DNA from: Siphonodentalium dalli
Taxonomy: Eukaryota > Mollusca > Scaphopoda > Gadilida > Siphonodentaliidae
Length of the DNA: 64,000 bases
Direction: 5' to 3'
Assembly: GCA_032622095.1 (NCBI GenBank)
Contig: CP136063.1
Coordinates: 84,233,980 to 84,297,979, forward strand
Part shown: positions 23,511 to 35,653 of the stretch, piece after piece
How positions within the stretch are numbered: the first letter of the stretch is position 1
How the letters are laid out: each line of letters starts with the position of its first letter
Notes under the pieces: generated by a model
What the model saw: only the letters and a program-made list of their open reading frames with translations
Told to the model about the DNA's origin: nothing
Databases searched by the model: none
Made by a program: the position numbers and the translations under genes

Positions 23511-26424
23511 GGCTGATAGTTAGATGTGTTAATTGGTCGATCTAGGAGTCACGTCGACGTCATTTGAGTGGCGATTGATCAATTAACCACTGGTCACTGG
23601 ATACAGTTTATATTGATTGTTTGTCTCACCTATCTGGCCAGAGGTGTTGGGTATGCCATTGTCCAATTTCGGCGAAACAATGACAGAAAATCAATATGAA
23701 CAGGTGGATAAATATGGCGACATCACACAGGGTAGAGGAAGGTCCCAATGGCTGTGGGAGAAAAGTTCAACAGTTCAAAAAACATTATACTCAAGTTCAA
23801 TTCACAATGTAGAATTTCGAAATAGATCCATGTCCGCAGTAGAAATATTCATCCAACTTTAGAACCTTATCGCGATCTTTTTCTTGGTATTCATAGCGAT
23901 AATCGAAGAGCGAGATGAGGCACGTTCATTCACTACGTCAGTAACAAATAACTGTGTAAAACTATACCACATACATGTACCACATGATTGTGGTGACTTG
24001 CTGTCAAGTGGATTTGTTTACGCAATGACGTAGAAATCACCACGCTCGCTTCGCTGTCTGTATGGGCCTTTAGATCGAATGAGCCATGCCCTCTTAAGAG
24101 ATATATACGATGCGCTTCCCGTTAACTTTTCTGGCAGTTCTGCATTCAGGGCTTGTCGGTGTTTGTGTCTGTTAAACTTGACGGTTTTCAAATAAAAATT
24201 TTAGCGGATTTTTCAAACATTTTCTAAATATTTTCTTGCGACCTCATTAGCTACATATAATGTTGAATTCGTCCGGGGTTTCGCCATAAAGTTCCATAGA
24301 TGAGACTAATTGCTTGAAATGTTCTCAGTCTATGTTGTCTGTGAAAGTATTCCACCCAGTGGTCGACCACATCTTTGGTGTACTCTTACTTTTTGGGTAA
24401 TTTCTGTTCTGGCTATAGTAGTATGAACCTATTAGTTATGCTATATATAGATAGGATCTACAACTCGTCCCCAGTTTATAGAGGAATTTACTAAATGAAT
24501 CCAGTAAATTATATCTGGATCGAGCCTTTGGCGAGGTTCAGACCTAATTTACTGGACGAATTTTGTAAATTCTGCTATAAACTGAGGACGAATTGTTGAT
24601 ACTTTTTATTACATGATCCAAAACCTCGACAAAACATACTTAAATCAACAAATGGGACGAGAAACTAACATCGGCTTCAGTATGGCACGCGATGACATTT
24701 CACGTAACTATGCATTGTTTGCCTATGTAAGGAAATAATCCCGGATAAATAATGACTCTTTGGCGTATTAATGGCGTATATTTAATATTTTAATTACTTG
24801 ATCCAAAACCTCGACAAAACATACATAAATCAACAAAATGGGATACGAAAATAACATCGGCTTCTGTAAGGCATGCGATGACGTTTCACGTAACTATGTG
24901 TTGTTTGTCTATGTAAAGAAATAGTCCCGGATAAATAATGACTCTTTGGCGTATTAATGGCGTATATTTAATATTTTAATTACTTGATTCAAAACCTCGA
25001 CAAAACATACTTAAATCAACAAAATGGGATACGAAAATAACATCGGCTTCTGTAAGGCATGCGATGACGTTTCACGTAACTATGCGTTGTTTGCCCATGT
25101 AAAGAAATAGTCCCAGATAAATAAAGACTCTTTGGTGTATTAATGGCGTATATGTAATATATATGACATAACATATTTCAAACTCTTCATTCATTAAGGG
25201 TGGTTGGAAAAATATTGGAAGCTATAGTATTTTGAGAGGAAGCGTGCGGATGTAAACAAACGACACACCGGATGTCAAAGAATACCTGGCACTATTTCCT
25301 GTTATTAAACGAACGTTTGATATCACAATTTATAGAATGGGTTTATTAAATGGAATAAGGGTAGGATCATGTAATAAATAGTTATCTCAACCGGAGAATG
25401 AATATCCGAAAGAAAAGTACACATAATTATCTCGAACGGACATATGAGATATCAAAGAAAAACAATCAGTGGTACACATATACATGGTATATATAATATA
25501 CTCAGTGGTACACATATACATGGTATATATAATATACTCAATTTGACTAACATTTTAGATGTAGGTTTACCAATTTCTCTACCACCCCCCCCCCCCCCCC
25601 CATGCGTTCATTGGCAATATGCGGATTACTAAATTTACAAAACTCAACCAGCGGACTATCATTACGTATTGCCAACAGCGTCCTGCAAATACATTTGTTG
25701 TTCATATTATAGGAAGAGATGTAACTCTACTTTCAACGTGATTATTCTGATAGGGCAGTGGAATCAGCTACACCAGACAACGTACTGGCACGGGCATTAA
25801 TTTAGTCTCACATTAGACATAAGTAGTCACTCATATTTGGATATCATTCATTCTCGCTAGTCTGAAAAATTAGTCAAGATGAGTAATTGCTTGATTCTGA
25901 AGGTATAAATATGATTCCGAAGTTTACATTCTCAGATATTTCTAAACGATTTCCACTCAGTTTCAACCACAAAGTTGTTTCGAGTTTCGAATATTTCTAA
26001 ATATGATCATAGCTCATGTTTTGCTATATAGACAAATTTCACCATAATTTACTTCAGCTAATTCGTTCTTATTTCTTATTTATAAATTTTAGTCATAACC
26101 GGGTATATATTATATAGTTATTGTCTGTTTTTTTTATCATTCGACTTCCAAATTCTGTCAACGTCATTTGAAAGGCGATATGTTGACAACATATTGATAT
26201 ACCGGCTTCATGTGCTCTGAAAAATACTTTCCAGGTCCCGGCCATTTTTCAGCGGTTTTCAATTTTTCGCACAAAAGTGAAATAAACGCTCTTTATTTAT
26301 ACCATATGAGGAACAGACTAACACGGAAGCTCTTTTCTGTTCCAAGCCGTGCATATGGATGTTTTTTTGTTTGGGAACCAAACATGTACATCGTGTTCAA
26401 AGTTGTATTTTTTTGTTACTTCGG
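23511..26424. other. LINE upstream region, copy B: repeats only
   Basis: Duplicate of 17613-20512: foldback 24466-24590, 183 bp units about 24610-25150, 36 bp unit twice at about 25470-25540, poly-C tract near 25584-25601 and dispersed repeat 26234-26370. No host gene is seen. Confidence 0.6.
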
Positions 26425-27140
26425 TGGGTCTTTCTGTGACATATAATGGTCCCAGAAAGGTAGTTCACGTATTTATCGGCCTATTTCGATACAGGGAAAA
26501 CACATACATTTCATTCGGTTATTTTATCTGAGAGGTTAGTAAAAATTTCTGTCACATATTACATACATTAATTATATACTTCATTGTTCGATATCAGTTA
26601 GTCTATATATGGTCATTGTTTACGTTACAATCATATTCAGTAAACTTTGTCTGTATCCTCTCGTATCCGTGGCCAATATATATGTAGCCTATAACATTGT
26701 AAAGTTATTAGCCGCGTGTATACTGTTCTCCAAATTCTTGATAGCTGGGTCTGGTGGTCATTTTATTTATAGATAATGGGTTTTTACGGTTTAAAAGTCG
26801 GAACTGCGCGACCAGGAGGCAGAGTCAGGTAAAAGGGGTAGTTAAGAATTTCAATTTCGTATATTGTCCTTTAAATTATTATGTCAATAATGTTGATTTT
26901 TGGTTTGTGACAAGCTATGTCAATTACCAATAAAAGAAATTTAAAAGATAATTTGTAAGTCTTATATTTCAACTTTTATAGATATTTTTCGTTCTGCAGC
27001 CCACTGATGGTTGTGGTCGGAGTCGGTCGCCGGTTCGTTAATTAGGTGCTGGTTGTTATTGTTATTTTAACGGAATTCTGAGTTGGTCATTCGCGAAACC
27101 AATATATTTTATATCCTATAATAACAATCATGGGTATATA
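26425..27140. other. AT-rich spacer
   Basis: Sequence right of the duplication, without open frames resembling proteins and without clear repeats. Confidence 0.5.
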
Positions 27141-27428
27141 ATATATGATCTTGAGCGCGTTACCATTTCTGACTATGGTTTTCTTGTTACACAATGTTGT
27201 GTACAGTATGTGTTTCTTGTGCGAGTCAAGGTTGTGGTGAAAAGGCCAATATAACTTAACCACAACCTGGACGAATACAAGAAAACCCATGCTGTACACA
27301 ACATTGTACAGTATGTGTATGTGTTTTTCTTTTACGAGTCAAGGTTGTGATGAAAAGTCCAATATGACTTCTATCCACAACCTGGGCGAATACAAGAAAA
27401 CATATGCTGTACACAATATTGTATAATA
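27140..27428. repeat. Two tandem hairpin units of ~120 bp
   Basis: Each unit (about 27190-27305 and 27298-27425) reads ACAATGTTGTGTACAGTATG, CGAGTCAAGGTTGTGG or TTGTGA, a short spacer, CCACAACCTGG, CAAGAAAACC or CATATGCTGTACACAA, so each folds on itself. The unit is preceded by ACCATTTCTGACTATGGTTT, which recurs near 46360, showing a dispersed element. Confidence 0.75.
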
Positions 27429-27918
27429 ACATTTTTATTATACATTTGTATGTTTATCCATATAACGTCACCCGGTGTCCCGATAACTTTTTTAAAAGTC
27501 ATTTTGGACTCGCTTCGAGTCCAATATGACTTTCGGGGGTCCAATATGACTTTTTTCCCGGATTATCATGTGACTAGCGATAACCACCGGAACTAGGTGG
27601 CGCTTTACATTCCTCAAATCAGGCGCAATGTCGGGCGTCATAACAACATCCGGCGATGGGTGCTATTTTAAACTTAATTTAATTTAAGGAATGACGTCCA
27701 GTCGGCAACATGTCATATCATCTTGGCATTATCATACCGGTCCGATGTTTTTGTGCTATAATATACTTCCCATCTAAGGATAAAAATCCACGGACAGTGT
27801 CGTCGCGCCGCTTTTGAGAAGCTCCGAGCACTCATTATCCATTTCCACTGCCGCCGTCCTTGGAATTGTGGGGTTAATCGCGTGTTAATGAGCGTGTTGT
27901 GTGATTCTTATGTCTGTG
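27429..27918. other. Spacer with a small hairpin
   Basis: Around 27500-27545 AAAGTCATTTTGGACTCG meets CGAGTCCAATATGACTTT, giving an 18 bp imperfect stem with almost no loop. No gene is visible up to 27918. Confidence 0.6.
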
Positions 27919-28097
27919 TTCGTACCTAGGGGTTCCTAGGAACGGGGGAGATTTTCATCGGTTCAGTTTTTCCGCCCGATGTGACCTTCACCTTGAAACG
28001 GGTACCCACAAATGATATATATGTGTGTGTCCTTTATAGACTCGAAAACGGCTCTACCAATTGAGTCCAAACTTGCTACCTGGTGTACTTTTGTCCG
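27919..28097 (+). repeat. 179 bp direct repeat, left copy
   Basis: Base-for-base identical, as far as I can read, to 32918-33096. It starts TTCGTACCTAGGGGTTCCTA, includes the palindrome GTTCCTAGGAAC, and ends TACTTTTGTCCG. The two copies bracket LINE and palindrome sequence that is far more decayed. It lacks the expected TG...CA ends and primer site of an LTR. Confidence 0.9.
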
Positions 28098-28330
28098 GGA
28101 AGTCTCATGGACCAGTCAAATTGTGACCTCGACCTGACCTTGACCTTCAAAATGATCAATTCAAGGTCAAATCCGGTCAAACTGGCGCATTTCGACGACA
28201 TTTGAATGTATTGGACGGGTCAAATCGTGGGGAATGTATTGGAATGGTCAAATCGTGACCAGGACTGACCTTGACCTTCAACATTGCCAGTTCAAGGTCA
28301 AATCGGGTAAAACTGGCGGATTTCAACGAA
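28098..28330. repeat. TGACCTTGA-type minisatellite
   Basis: GACCTGACCTTGACCTTCAA, ATTCAAGGTCAAAT and GGACGGGTCAAATCG recur about every 115-130 bases, as at 10340 and 45840. Confidence 0.75.
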
Positions 28331-28599
28331 AGTTGTTGCAAATGCAGCACGTGTCTCGGAAGCTGTTGCAATTGCTATTTCGAACAAAGCCATGGGACGA
28401 ATGCCGCCAGTGGCGGGCTAATCTGATAGTATTATATATGTCGAAGTATCATATCACTATGGTATCTATGCGGTTCATTATTATGACAACTCTGCCACCC
28501 CATCCTTCCAAAGAACTATTTGGAATTACAAACACATCGGCTTCAGTGGGGCTACCTCCTTAATAAACGATATAAATTGGGATAGTCTCCTCCGACCAA

Positions 28600-30970
28600 C
28601 GGCGGACGTTGACATAGCTGTAGCAGTATTTTATGACATTCTCCGAAAGTATGCACGAAACCATCCCGACTTCGACTGTCACTATTCGAACTAAAGACAA
28701 AATCTGGTTCAAGTCAGAAATTCGTCGCGAGCTACGGAAACGCGATAGATTCAGATCGATTGCACTCAAACAGTACCGATCTAAACTGGAGAAAATACAA
28801 AAAGTCACGAAATAGAGTAAACAACATGACAAAACACGAGAAAGAAAAATTCGAAGAACATCTAGATGAAAGAGTTAATAATGACTCGCCATCATCTAGA
28901 GATGTTTGGCAAATCATCAATTACCTTTTGAACAAAAATAAAACAAATAAAATACCACCACTTTATTCAGCTAACGGTGAAGCCATATCACATTGAGTTT
29001 CATACGCTATCAATGACATCGATAAAGCTCGACTGCTGAACGCAAACTGTATCCAAAATTCATCTATAAAAGATATAGGAAATCAACTACCAGATTTTCC
29101 TCTCAGATCCGACAATAAAATTACTGATATTTCACGCGCAGATATTGTTACAGTAATCGAAAACCTCAAAACAAATAAAGCTCAGGGCCACGATGGAATT
29201 AATGCTAAAATGTTGAAAGGATCGGCAACCGCTACTTTTACTCTTCAAGAAATCGTTAAATATGGGCAAATTTCCGTCGAACTGGAAGAAAGCTAATGTA
29301 ATACCAATATTTAAAAAAGGAGATCCCGCGGACTGTTTAATTATCGCCCAACTTCTCTTCTCCCTATCCTTGGAAAAGTTTTCCAAAAAAAAACGGTACT
29401 TAAATATATTAATATATTCTTCGACTAGGACTGCCTCCTTTTTCGACACCAATCCGGCTTTACTTAGGGACATAGTACAACATACCAACTTCTGGATATG
29501 TATCATAACCTATGTCAGAGCCTCTATACAACAACTTGCACATGCACCTGTGCTGTTTTTGTGATATTTCAAAGTCGTTCGGGAGGGTCTGGTATAATAG
29601 ATTTGATACATACATTAGACAAGTATGGAATTTCTGGTCAGCTGTCCTGTTGGTTGGAGGACTATCTTTTTAACAGACAACACAGAGTCTTGGTGAATAA
29701 TACATACTCCGCTGGAGTGCATCTAGGGTGAATAATCCGACCTTTTCTGTTCTTATCCTAAATAAATGATTTCCCGGATAACCTTATCTCAACAACTAGA
29801 ATCTACGGCGACGACACATGCCTTTACCTTTACCTTTACCTTCACCTTCTCTGTACATCCCTCCTGTCTCAGGAGAACCGTCCTTATGGGCGGACGTAAC
29901 CACATCTTCTTGAGCATATAAGTTTGATACCCGGTATGTGTATACATATATATATTATCGCATCCCATTATGAACTGACCGTCCTTGAATTCGATCTAAA
30001 TCAATACCTAGAATCAATATCAAATTTGGTGCCCAAATGGCTGGTAAATTTCAATCTATCGAAAACCAAAGCACCATCTTTCTCGTTATCGGGCAAACAA
30101 ACGAACCCCACACTTGTATTCCAAGACCAAAAACGTCGCATACACACCTTGGTGTTGAAATTCAATCAAATTTAGACTGGAACGATCACATTAATAATAT
30201 AATGAAGAGAGTTTCGTACCGCATCTCACAACTAAGACGATTAAAATACAGCTTAAGTACAAACACATTAGAAATTGTTTACAAAACTTACGTTCTACCA
30301 ATAATGAATTATGCAGATGTTGTTGTGCTCCACAATACTGGGTGGACAAACTTGAACGCATACATGTGGACACCACCATAATAGTGACCGGGTTTAACCC
30401 GCTCTGTCTCCAATACAAATGTTTTACTCGAAGGGAGCACAGGGAGAAACACCAACTACAAACACTTTTTCTACTCGTACCACTGGACAACCGCACATTA
30501 TAGGAAATCATTCTTCCTAAACACAAACCTCGAGTGGAATAAACTCCCTTCGTTTGTCATAGATTCGGAAAATATATCCGCTGTAAAAACACACCTAAAC
30601 ATAATCGCCCCAGCTCTAAAACCCTATCCAGAACAGGTCATCGGAAGGTTAGTTTGAACCATTGTAAACTTCGAAACTATTGTAGCGACTTAAAGAGTGA
30701 CATGTACAGTAATCACATAGTAGATAGTCCTAAATGTCAATATGGTTTCCCGAAGGAGGATGCTAGTCATTTCTTCTTCCACTGTCCATTGTTCTCCAAC
30801 CAGAGAAGAATATTTTACCACAAACTTGAAACCAATAACTTTCATATAGAAAATACTAAGCATCTTCTCTGTGGAATCTTTGAAAATGACCACAGAAGAA
30901 ATATATTACTATTTCATATTACACAGTCCTACATTATAGTCCAGTGCATTTATGGTTTTACCCAGAACTA
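28600..30970 (+). pseudogene. Decayed LINE reverse transcriptase, + strand
   Basis: Frames in order: TVTIRTKDKIWFKSEIRREL and RKRDRFRSIALKQYRSK (RT N-terminal extension, 28660-28800); NNMTKHEKEKFEEHLDERVN (28820-28990); IENLKTNKAQGHDGINAKML (29150-29220); a broken palm; DKYGISGQLSCWLEDYL and NRQHRVLVNNTYSAGVHLG (29600-29730); IYGDDTCLYL (catalytic box YGDD, near 29800); HLGVEIQSNLDWNDHINNIM, YKTYVLPIMNYADV (30150-30320); and a C-terminal block with KCQYGFPKEDASHFFFHCPL (30740-30800), a Cys/His motif usual after RT in this group. Many frameshifts and a (CCTTTA)n expansion after the catalytic box show long decay. No endonuclease half adjoins it; a similar half lies downstream at 33185-35053. 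Confidence 0.82.
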
Positions 30971-31194
30971 ATTGCAACAGAATTTTTTTTGCTGGAATTG
31001 GTACATATACCCTCCATAAACAACATACTAAAAATCAGCAAAAATCGGAAAAAGGGAAATTAGTGAATTTCGTGAAAAAAAATTTGGGAAAATTTGGTCA
31101 AATCATCAATTTATGGATTTTCATGAATGTATATAAAAAATTCAAATTTACAAGTCCTACAAATATCATGCCTATTTTGTCGACCACATTTTCC

Positions 31195-32896
31195 TGAATC
31201 CAGAACTGGAAACCATTGCCGGATTCCTTAAGTATTTTTCGAGTTGTGTGCCTTCAAAAACGCGAGTTTACCTGATTTCGGATCCTTAATTTCGCAGAAT
31301 GAGCCAAATGCCGTATTATATGGTTAATTATTTAAAAAACTAGAGCAAAATTAATTACTTTTTCACTGTTTTAGTAATTTCTCACTAGATAAAACACAAC
31401 ATATGATTAATATGTGCATCTATGAATAAGGAAAATAAAATATTCTCAATCAAAATGTGTGTTCCATTGTATGGACTTAGCCAAATTTGCCTTGACACAG
31501 AACTCGTGCGATGAAATGCCATATTTGAGGTCATGTAACTCAATAAATTAATATCCACATGCTCTGTTTTTCTCATAACATTTTGAGAATACTAGATTGA
31601 ACAAATTGTGAAGGAATTTCCAAATACATTGGTGAAGAAAATAAAATTATGGTCCTATGAACTCTTAGTCTAGCCTCTTTTCCGAAAATGCTATTGTGAG
31701 GCGTTTTTGTCAATTTTAAAAGGATTTTAGGCATATTCAGAAAAATTAACGAAAGTTTATTGTGTAAAATTATGTGATCTGTCCTCTTAAATCATTTTTT
31801 TTGTTGAGAAAATAGCATATCAATGGTTATTCCAATGAATGTCACTGGATTTTACTCATCATTGTGGAAACTTACTCCAAATTTGAACGGCAGAAAAATG
31901 GGGTAGGGGAAAGCATATCAACAAAAACTTCAAAATTATGCATCTTGAAGCATAAAACTTTATATTATTGACAGAGCTATAATATTTTTTGTCATAATTT
32001 GGCAGCGAAATGTCAAATTGGCATTTTGAGATTGTTTTTATACAACATAACCATAAAATTCTAAATCAACGTCCGATAACGTATTGAGCAGTTTTATAAT
32101 GCAACAGGAATGTACACAAATTAGAAAAAAACAACATTGTTTCTGAAATGGCTGTAATTTGGTGATAAGATTGCATTTTGTGATTTTTCCTACCCCTATA
32201 CCAACGTTAAAATTTGGAGTCAGTTTCCTGACAAATGAAAGAAATCAAGTGACATACTATGGCATAACCAACGTAAGGCTAATTTGTTATCACTAAAGTG
32301 TTGTGGGAGGAAAGTTCAAATAATTGTACACATTAAAACACCCATTGTTGTTTGTTTTTATGGCCCAAAACCTTTTAGAATGGACAAAAATGCCTCAAAC
32401 TGGCATCTTTGGAAACAAGCTAAGACTAAGTATTCAAAGGGCCATAAATTGATTTTCTTAAACAATGTCCTGTTAATACCTTTACAATTTGTTCAATCCA
32501 ACATACTTAAAAGGTTATAAGAAAAGCATGGCATATGGATATTAAATTATTGAGTTACATGACCTCAAATATTGCATTTCATCACACACGTTCAGTGTCA
32601 GAGGCAAAATTGGCTAAGTCCATACAATGGAACACACATTTTGTTTGAGAATATAATCTTCTTCTTAATTATAGATGCACATATTAATCATATTTTGTGT
32701 TTAATCTAGTGAGGAAATTACTAAAACACTGAAAAATCCCTTCAGTTTGCTCTAGTTATTTAAATAATTAATAATAAATAAGGCATTTTGGCTCATTCTT
32801 CGAAATTGAGGCCCCGAAAATGGGCCGAAATCAGGTAAACTCGCGTTTTTGAAGGCACACAACCCGAAAAATACGTAATTAATCTGGGACTGGTTT
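31195..32896. mobile_element. ~1.7 kb imperfect palindrome (foldback element)
   Basis: The left arm from 31195 (GTGTGCCTTCAAAAACGCGA near 31247) is mirrored by the right arm ending at 32896 (TCGCGTTTTTGAAGGCACAC near 32845). Further mirrored blocks are GTTCCATTGTATGGACTTAG / CTAAGTCCATACAATGGAAC, GAGGTCATGTAACTCAATAA / TTATTGAGTTACATGACCTC, GATTGAACAAATTGT / ACAATTTGTTCAATC and CTTACTCCAAATTT / AAATTTGGAGTCAG. Similarity reaches to within about 150-200 bases of the centre near 32050, so each arm is about 700 bases. The arms are clearly diverged. No transposase frame is visible. Confidence 0.85.
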
Positions 32897-32917
32897 TCAG
32901 CACCTCTTATGTGTGTT

Positions 32918-33096
32918 TTCGTACCTAGGGGTTCCTAGGAACGGGGGAGATTTTCATCGGTTCAGTTTTTCCGCCCGATGTGACCTTCACCTTGAAACGG
33001 GTACCCACAAATGATATATATGTGTGTGTCCTTTATAGACTCGAAAACGGCTCTACCAATTGAGTCCAAACTTGCTACCTGGTGTACTTTTGTCCG
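32918..33096 (+). repeat. 179 bp direct repeat, right copy
   Basis: Identical to 27919-28097 by eye, offset 4999 bases. It lies between the large palindrome and the LINE endonuclease fragment. Homology stops at GTCCGA here against GTCCGG in the left copy. Confidence 0.9.
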
Positions 33097-33184
33097 AGTA
33101 CAAAAGAGGTTGATGACGTCAATAACATAACCGTCGTTTTTTCGGTAATCAACATGGGACTCTCTTCTAAAACTGTGAGTAAAG

Positions 33185-35053
33185 TTGCGACTAAATAACT
33201 CAATTTCTTCAACAAGGTGTCGTGAAAGAATCAGTATTTGTCAAAATGAGCAATGTCCCCGACTACCTAAAGATGTGTATGATAAAACAAAGGATCTCGG
33301 CGTATGTCGGCGGAAACCAACTAAACGTGGGTGTTGGGGTGGAAGGAAACATATGCTGGAAAATATTACTAGTCGGCAATTCTCAAATGAACATAGCACG
33401 TTTTCTATCAGAATACACAGGGAATTCGAACAAAACTATCCGAAGTTAATAGATTCTTTTCCGATGGGTCCTACGGTGTGATATGTTTCAGTGTAACGTG
33501 GCTAATGGACCATATATTTTATAGTGAAATGTTCGATCTCAGACAATATGAAATTCGGTATTCCGGCGAGATAGAATTCTTTCGTCTACGAAACGTGATG
33601 GAGGTTGGGTACTGATAGCTGACAAATTAACAACAAGGAGATACGCAGAAATTGAAATCGACGCTGAAATTATATGGGTCGAGGCTGCATGTTTGTCGAC
33701 ATTTAAAGGTGTACATATCGTCAGTGTACTTGCCACCGGAAAACAAAGCACCTTATGTTGATGAATTCGACAAATCACTAGAACTTCTCGTCCCGATGAA
33801 CCAATGGAGCTTTCCACAGACGCCACACCCACAGCGGTAGTCCCGCCCACTGGTAAAAATACTTTATCCACATAAATATTGTCTGTTACCCGAGATCGAC
33901 TTCCGAAGTGAACACATCAGCATTAACCCTTATGACAACTAGCTGAAACAGACTCGTGTATGATTCGTGCAAATTTGATCTTTTAACCAGTTTGATTTTT
34001 TTTAAATTATTTAGATTAACATTTAATTTTTTTTTTAGATTGAACTTTGATCTGCTGTTGAGCAAAAAAAAAATCATAATTTTTTTTTTAAATTAAAAAA
34101 AAAATTAAAAAAAAAAATTATTTCTTTTTAGATTTTTAGATTGAATCTTTTAAAAAAAAATTTAATTTTTTAATTTAATTTTTTTTTTACTTGATTACAT
34201 TTTTTTTTAATTTAATTTGAAAATTTTCTTTTTAGATTGAAACTCTTGCTAAAAAATTTGAAAATTTCAATACAAAATTTGAACAAAATTTATTTGTTTA
34301 AAAAATTTAATTTAAAATATAAGTTCTTTATAACATCTGCCCCGAGGCACCACACCAAATTTGGTTAAAATAGATCAAGGGCTCTGGAAGAAATATTGCA
34401 TACAGACCACAACAGACAGATCACTGAACTATAATATATCTAAACCAGAGAACATACATTCGTTTTGCCATTAAATGTGAAAATTATGACAAGTGTCATG
34501 CTAAACGAAAAACATTGTTATAATCACGGATGAATTTATAACATCATGCCGCAAATATAAATCTCAGTATATTATGATTTGTCAACAAAAAAGTTGTTTG
34601 AATATATTATATAGCCAATTTAACACTGAATGTATGCATGGATATCAAAATTAGGGTGAAGAAAGATGGCGTCGAAAAAATATCGGCAGCCAGCGGCCGG
34701 CTCGGCATCTGATTGGTCGAATATATTCTAATAAATTGCCATTGGGCGGGACTACGCTGTGGGCGTGGCCTCTGTGGAAAGCTCCATTATTGATGGTTGG
34801 CTACTTCAATATGAGAGACATTGCTTGGTCACTTGATTCACAAGGAAAATTGCAGCCGACATCCAGGTCAACACAAATATCCGAGGACTTTGTTAATTCT
34901 GTGTGCAACGAATATAAGTTACAACAGTATTGCGACAGTCCTTCGTGTAACAACCATTATATTGACTTGGTGCTCAGCGATTGCGTGGTAACAGAAGTCC
35001 AGTTTGCAGACAAAGCAGAGAATTCAATTCACCAGGCAATCGAATACATATAG
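33185..35053 (+). pseudogene. LINE ORF2 endonuclease fragment, split by an inserted element
   Basis: RRKPTKRGCWGGRKHM (33290-33345) is the basic run that precedes the endonuclease in this type of LINE. FRRDRILSS-KRDGGWVLIAD (33560-33620), EIEIDAEIIWVEA (33650-33690) and VYLPPENKAPYVDEFDKSLE (33725-33785) are endonuclease blocks in shifting frames. After a 986 bp insertion, the domain resumes as GYFNMRDIAWSLD (34800-34840; normally GDFN), VNSVCNEYKLQQYCDSPS, NNHYIDLVLSD, and ends just after NSIHQAIEY (normally SDHxAI) at 35053. It is truncated before RT. It could be the 5' half of the same family as 28600-30970, but the order and spacing argue for two separate insertions. Confidence 0.8.
33803..34788. 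mobile_element. 986 bp inverted-repeat DNA element inside the LINE endonuclease
   Basis: The left terminus (33803-33849) AATGGAGCTTTCCACAGA...CCACACCCACAGCG...AGTCCCGCCCA is mirrored by 34743-34788, with a few mismatches over ~46 bases. The interior includes a long A/T-only stretch (about 33980-34310) and no protein frame. It interrupts the endonuclease between the VPM and GYFN blocks. A clean target duplication is not visible; flanks are GAACC and ATTGA. Confidence 0.8.
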
Positions 35054-35529
35054 TATATATGTTACATTTCTGCGCTCCAGCAGCAGCATTGTCAGCTCTC
35101 GTAAAACTGTCTATGTTCATTGTTATAAGTATTTATTTTATATGTACATATATAGGTCCTGTAAATGGGATATATATCCCGTAGTGTTTACCTATTAAAA
35201 TTTCTAAAATATCTATCATAAGTAAACAATTCTATATTGTCAGTTTGCATTTCTTTCCAATATCAACCAAGCTGCGATAAAGAACACATTCAGGTGCAAA
35301 CTAAGTAAATATAATCATTCGTAGCATATGTACCACGGATCGTAACCGTCACTGTGGTTGATGCTGTGAGAACAGGCATACTTAATATGGCGTAGCATAC
35401 ATAACTAGAAGGTATGTGCACTAATATATTTTTTTACATTTAGTCGAGCGTGAGTATTGAGTAAAATCGACATCGATTATTTCGATGCGATATTTGGGTG
35501 CATGTTGGTGATATATATAGAGTAATGAG

Positions 35530-35653
35530 TTGATTGAACTGGTGACGTGAAATAATTCATGAGAGGCAGGGAGTTGTATCAACACGAGAGCACAAGTGCT
35601 TTACAAAATAGTCCCTGCCTCGAATGAATTATTTCACGTTACCAGTTGAATCA
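35530..35653. repeat. Hairpin with ~45 bp arms
   Basis: TTGATTGAACTGGTGACGTG-AAATAATTCAT...GGCAGGGA is mirrored by TCCCTGCC...ATGAATTATTTCACGT-ACCAGTT, with a few mismatches and a ~40 base loop. Likely a miniature inverted-repeat element; no target duplication was identified. Confidence 0.75.

Larger units (their letters stand above)
20513..26424. repeat. Tandem segmental duplication 1, copy B (5.9 kb)
   Basis: Second copy of the 13880-20512 unit, lacking the 707 bp insertion. Because it begins inside the ORF2 endonuclease, its LINE is cut off there and has no reverse transcriptase. The right end passes into unique sequence at GGTGGGTCTTTCTG. Confidence 0.95.

Noticed and set aside
27919-33096. 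LTR retrotransposon reading of the 179 bp direct repeats
   Set aside because: No TG...CA ends, no primer-binding or polypurine site, and the enclosed protein is a non-LTR reverse transcriptase, not gag-pol.
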